Shown piece by piece: positions 23,733 through 26,066 of a DNA stretch of 26,066 nucleotides (its first letter is position 1; each line of letters opens with the position of its first letter). The notes beneath the pieces are model-generated. The model was not told the origin of the DNA and did no database searches. It saw only the letters and a list, made by a program, of their open reading frames with translations. The DNA comes from a virus, in the IMG/VR virus record IMGVR_UViG_3300011113_000375, positions 1 to 26,066 of that record; one strand, written 5' to 3'. The position numbers and the translations under genes were made by a program.

Positions 23733-25757
23733 TTATTGAGACCATCTAGCTCTACATTTCCATGATACGGAATCTGAAGCTAAACCAGTCACCTGAAGTA
23801 TTACTCTTGCCGGTGATGTTGTGTAAGTTAGATTTGCGGTAACACCACCTGGGAAAGTTGAATAACTTAAGTTTGTCGTTGGAGCTAAAGATAATTGTGA
23901 AAGAACTGAAGATCCGTCAACAAGATAAGCTGAAGTAAATTCTTGTGATAATCCTGAAGATACTAATGACGTATCAAAGGCATTACACCATACTTTTACA
24001 TTTGTAACCCCACCCGCTAGTTCACCTGTAGAATTTTCGATTTTAATTATTTCAGTTGGGGTTGCGTCATTAGTAACTAACGTAGCGGTTGTATATTTGT
24101 AACCGTTAACAACAACACCAGTATCTGTAGAACCAGTTGTTCCAAGTGGATTATCAATTGTTGTTAATTTAATTTCTTTAGTGGACATTTGTATATTGCT
24201 TTGTGTCACCAAATTGTCTCTAACTTGTACTGAAATTGAATTATTTTGTTGGTCATAAACACTATCTACAGTATCTCCACTTGCCGCTGTTTGCATAAAT
24301 ATTTGAGCACCTAACCCAGAATCATTTACACTCATATTACCTTGAGTATTTTCAGAAATGATTGCCGTTGATGTGGTCATTACAATGTTTCCACCTGTAA
24401 GTGGATCAACTGCAATTGTTTGTGCTAATGATGGTGTAGATCCGGTTAAATCATCACCAAAGACAACTAAACCTGCGGAAGTAATTCCTAAATTAGAAAT
24501 TGAAGTTCCTGTGGATACATTTTGAATGTTCAAATAAGGAACGTAAACCGTGTCACTATCGTTTCCAATAATTCCAGAACCACCAATAATCGCTGAATTT
24601 GTTGCATTTAATGTAGAACTATTAGAAATTATATAAGATGAATCACCACTAACAACGTTATTATTACCTACTGCGAATGAACAGTTACCATCAATAAAGT
24701 TTCCATAACCTCCAGCAACTGTTGAGTTATATTGTAAAACAGTATTAAACTGACCTCCAGCGATTGTAGACCCATCAAGAATTACAGTGTTTTCAGAACC
24801 ACCACCTATTGTACCGTATGTTGCCAAGTTATCATTACTAAAACCTCCACCGATTACTGACATGTTTGATAGTACAGTATTTAATCTACCACCACCAATA
24901 AAAGAAAGTGATCCTAATGCTAAATTGTTAAATCCTGCAACAATTGATGAACTATCGGCGTCTAACGTATTGTACAAACCACCACCAATAAAACCATAAT
25001 TTGATTCAATAGTGTTGTTTTGACCAGCACCAATAATCGCACATTCAGAATTAACTGTGTTATAGTTACCACCAACTATTGTTGATACTGAACATATTAC
25101 CGTGTTATCTTTACCACCACCTATGAATGAAAATTCACCAAGGGCTTCATTAAAAGAACCACCATGAACACCAGAACATAAATTATTTGCGATGTTAGAA
25201 AATCCACCAGTAACAATTGAATTAAGACTAGATGCAGTATTATTACTACCGCCACCTATAAAGCTATACTGACCAGATGCTGTATTTAAACATCCACCTA
25301 CAATACTAGAGTTAACATCAGTTGCCGAATTTAGATAACCACCAGAAACAACAGAACAACCACCAGTCGCATCATTCAAACAACCTCCACCTATTGTGGA
25401 TACTAAACCAGACGCAAAATTTGTTGTACCTCCGTTTATCGTTGCATTACCTGCAATTACTGTGTTTCTAAAACCACCATTTATCGATGATAAAACACCA
25501 GTGGTTGTATTACAATAACCACCACCTATGTTTGAATAACATCCTGTGGTTGTGTTTCTTCTACCTCCATCAATGTTTGATAAATACCCGATATTTGTGT
25601 TACAATAACCACCAGAAATTATACCATACTTTGATAAAGAAGTGTTTCCAAAACCACCTAATACCACTGAATTTGGCCCTAAAGCCTTATTATTATATCC
25701 AGTTCTTACTGTTGTGCTAGGACCACCTACCGGATCGTCAATTATTACAAAAGCCAT
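23733..25757 (-). CDS. Beta-roll fibre protein with 15-residue YadA-like repeats
   Basis: This 674-residue protein has about 23 tandem copies (residues 19-363) of a 15-residue unit with consensus GG-x-x-N-T-x-x-x-x-x-S-x-I-x, for example GGCLNTASGQYSFIG. The spacing resembles the left-handed beta-roll repeats of YadA/Hep-Hag trimeric adhesin heads. A short region around 380-400 (NATNSAIIGGSGIIGN) ends the stack, a VYVPYLNIQN segment follows, and the rest is a beta-rich C-terminal part ending with WKCRARW. At least ten repeats carry a Cys, which is unusual for this fold. It is likely a trimeric tail fibre. The Ser/Thr-rich, strand-loop-strand repeats make it a candidate substrate for the TibC-like enzyme downstream. 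Confidence 0.82.
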   Translation of the reverse strand: MAFVIIDDPVGGPSTTVRTGYNNKALGPNSVVLGGFGNTSLSKYGIISGGYCNTNIGYLSNIDGGRRNTTTGCYSNIGGGYCNTTTGVLSSINGGFRNTVIAGNATINGGTTNFASGLVSTIGGGCLNDATGGCSVVSGGYLNSATDVNSSIVGGCLNTASGQYSFIGGGSNNTASSLNSIVTGGFSNIANNLCSGVHGGSFNEALGEFSFIGGGKDNTVICSVSTIVGGNYNTVNSECAIIGAGQNNTIESNYGFIGGGLYNTLDADSSSIVAGFNNLALGSLSFIGGGRLNTVLSNMSVIGGGFSNDNLATYGTIGGGSENTVILDGSTIAGGQFNTVLQYNSTVAGGYGNFIDGNCSFAVGNNNVVSGDSSYIISNSSTLNATNSAIIGGSGIIGNDSDTVYVPYLNIQNVSTGTSISNLGITSAGLVVFGDDLTGSTPSLAQTIAVDPLTGGNIVMTTSTAIISENTQGNMSVNDSGLGAQIFMQTAASGDTVDSVYDQQNNSISVQVRDNLVTQSNIQMSTKEIKLTTIDNPLGTTGSTDTGVVVNGYKYTTATLVTNDATPTEIIKIENSTGELAGGVTNVKVWCNAFDTSLVSSGLSQEFTSAYLVDGSSVLSQLSLAPTTNLSYSTFPGGVTANLTYTTSPARVILQVTGLASDSVSWKCRARWSQ
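24669..25703 (-). repeat. 45-bp repeat array encoding beta-roll units
   Basis: About 23 tandem 45-bp units encode the 15-residue repeats. Unlike the 456-bp fibre repeat, the units differ widely in DNA and protein sequence, so the array is old or selected for diversity rather than freshly duplicated. Confidence 0.85.
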
Positions 25758-25770
25758 TTTTTTATTTTTT

Positions 25771-25799
25771 TTAAAAACCCCCTCGGTTAAAAGGGGGTT
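25771..25799 (-). terminator. Rho-independent terminator after the partial right-edge gene
   Basis: On the minus strand AACCCCCT (25792-25799 complement) pairs with AGGGGGTT (25776-25783 complement) around an 8-nt loop, followed by a run of five T. It lies 12 nt after the stop codon at 25812 and 13 nt before the next fibre ATG. Confidence 0.85.
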
Positions 25800-25811
25800 G
25801 AGTTTATTGTT

Positions 25812-26066
25812 TTATTGCCATTTAATGTGTAAAGAAGTGTTAGTTCCGTTTCCATCATTTGTACATCTGTAAATTGCGCCTATTGGTAAAGACGCTAAAT
25901 TAGTTTCTGTTGGTATTGAATTTACAATAACGTGAGTTAAAGCAAGTCCACCACCATTAACTAATAGGTTATTTACGTGAGTCGTGTATGAACAAGTTGA
26001 TGTAATGTTACAACCAATAATACTTGAGTAAACACATGTTGCTTTGTTTGAATTTCCACCTAAAAT
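25812..26066 (-). CDS. Beta-roll fibre protein, C-terminal part (cut by window edge)
   Basis: The minus-strand frame is open from the right edge to a TAA at 25812-25814, giving 84 residues of a protein whose start lies outside the window. It begins with ILGGNSNKATCVYSSIIG, the same GG-x-x-N-x-A-x-x-x-x-S-x-I-x-G repeat as the 674-residue protein, and continues into a C-terminal part with LPIGAIYRCTNDGNGTNTSL and IKWQ. That ending resembles the tail of a fibre domain. The two genes are therefore paralogues or tandem fibre modules, each closed by its own terminator. Confidence 0.75.
   Translation of the reverse strand: MLGGNSNKATCVYSSIIGCNITSTCSYTTHVNNLLVNGGGLALTHVIVNSIPTETNLASLPIGAIYRCTNDGNGTNTSLHIKWQ

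Noticed and set aside
23733-26066. Diversity-generating retroelement acting on the repeat fibres
   Set aside because: No reverse transcriptase gene or template repeat is visible in the window.

Overview
The window is part of a large, AT-rich tailed-phage genome. The T4-like set of a SNF2-type helicase, a gp13-like neck protein and a family-B DNA polymerase, followed by long blocks of fibre genes, suggests a myovirus. Several leaders are A-rich with no Shine-Dalgarno sequence (for example those of the genes starting at 21216, 22135 and 22910), which is typical of phages of Bacteroidetes. The host assignment is inference. No tRNA, insertion sequence, integrase or CRISPR array was seen, and no stretch of 300 bases lacks a gene.

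Layout. Bases 2-5138 (+) hold the end of a SNF2-like helicase, two small proteins, a 697-residue multidomain protein, a neck protein and a small beta-rich protein. The 697-residue protein joins an HExxH metallopeptidase-like domain, a complete Mn-type superoxide dismutase and a C-terminal domain with nuclease-like features. Bases 5143-7926 (-) encode the DNA polymerase, with a near-consensus sigma70-type promoter and a leader hairpin. Bases 8042-9807 (+) hold a J-domain protein and a DUF2827 glycosyltransferase-like protein, closed by a bidirectional terminator. From 9861 to the right edge everything is on the minus strand.

The minus-strand block alternates virion surface proteins with sugar-transfer genes. 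First comes a 754-residue fibre with nested tandem repeats, then a DUF5659-like protein, two tail/fibre proteins and a protein with a 160-residue Thr/Pro tract. Next are an HtrL/YibB-like plus GT-A fusion, a GT60-like GlcNAc transferase, two small virion-like proteins, a nucleotidyltransferase, a GT9-like protein, a TibC-like O-heptosyltransferase, a GT-A enzyme and a GT8 enzyme. Finally there are two beta-roll fibres; the last one runs off the window.

Two things stand out. First, a tightly packed glycosylation operon is flanked by likely acceptor proteins (a Thr/Pro mucin-like tract and 15-residue beta-roll repeats) and includes relatives of enzymes that glycosylate such acceptors. This suggests the phage decorates its own fibres with sugar. 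Second, the 697-residue protein looks like a polyprotein whose domains are separated by short tags rich in (L/I)-x-E, the cleavage consensus of T4-type prohead proteases. One tag resembles the N-terminus of the small protein just upstream. Both interpretations are inferences from motifs and gene order. A coding-strand octamer TATTTATA just upstream of five start codons may be a shared expression signal.
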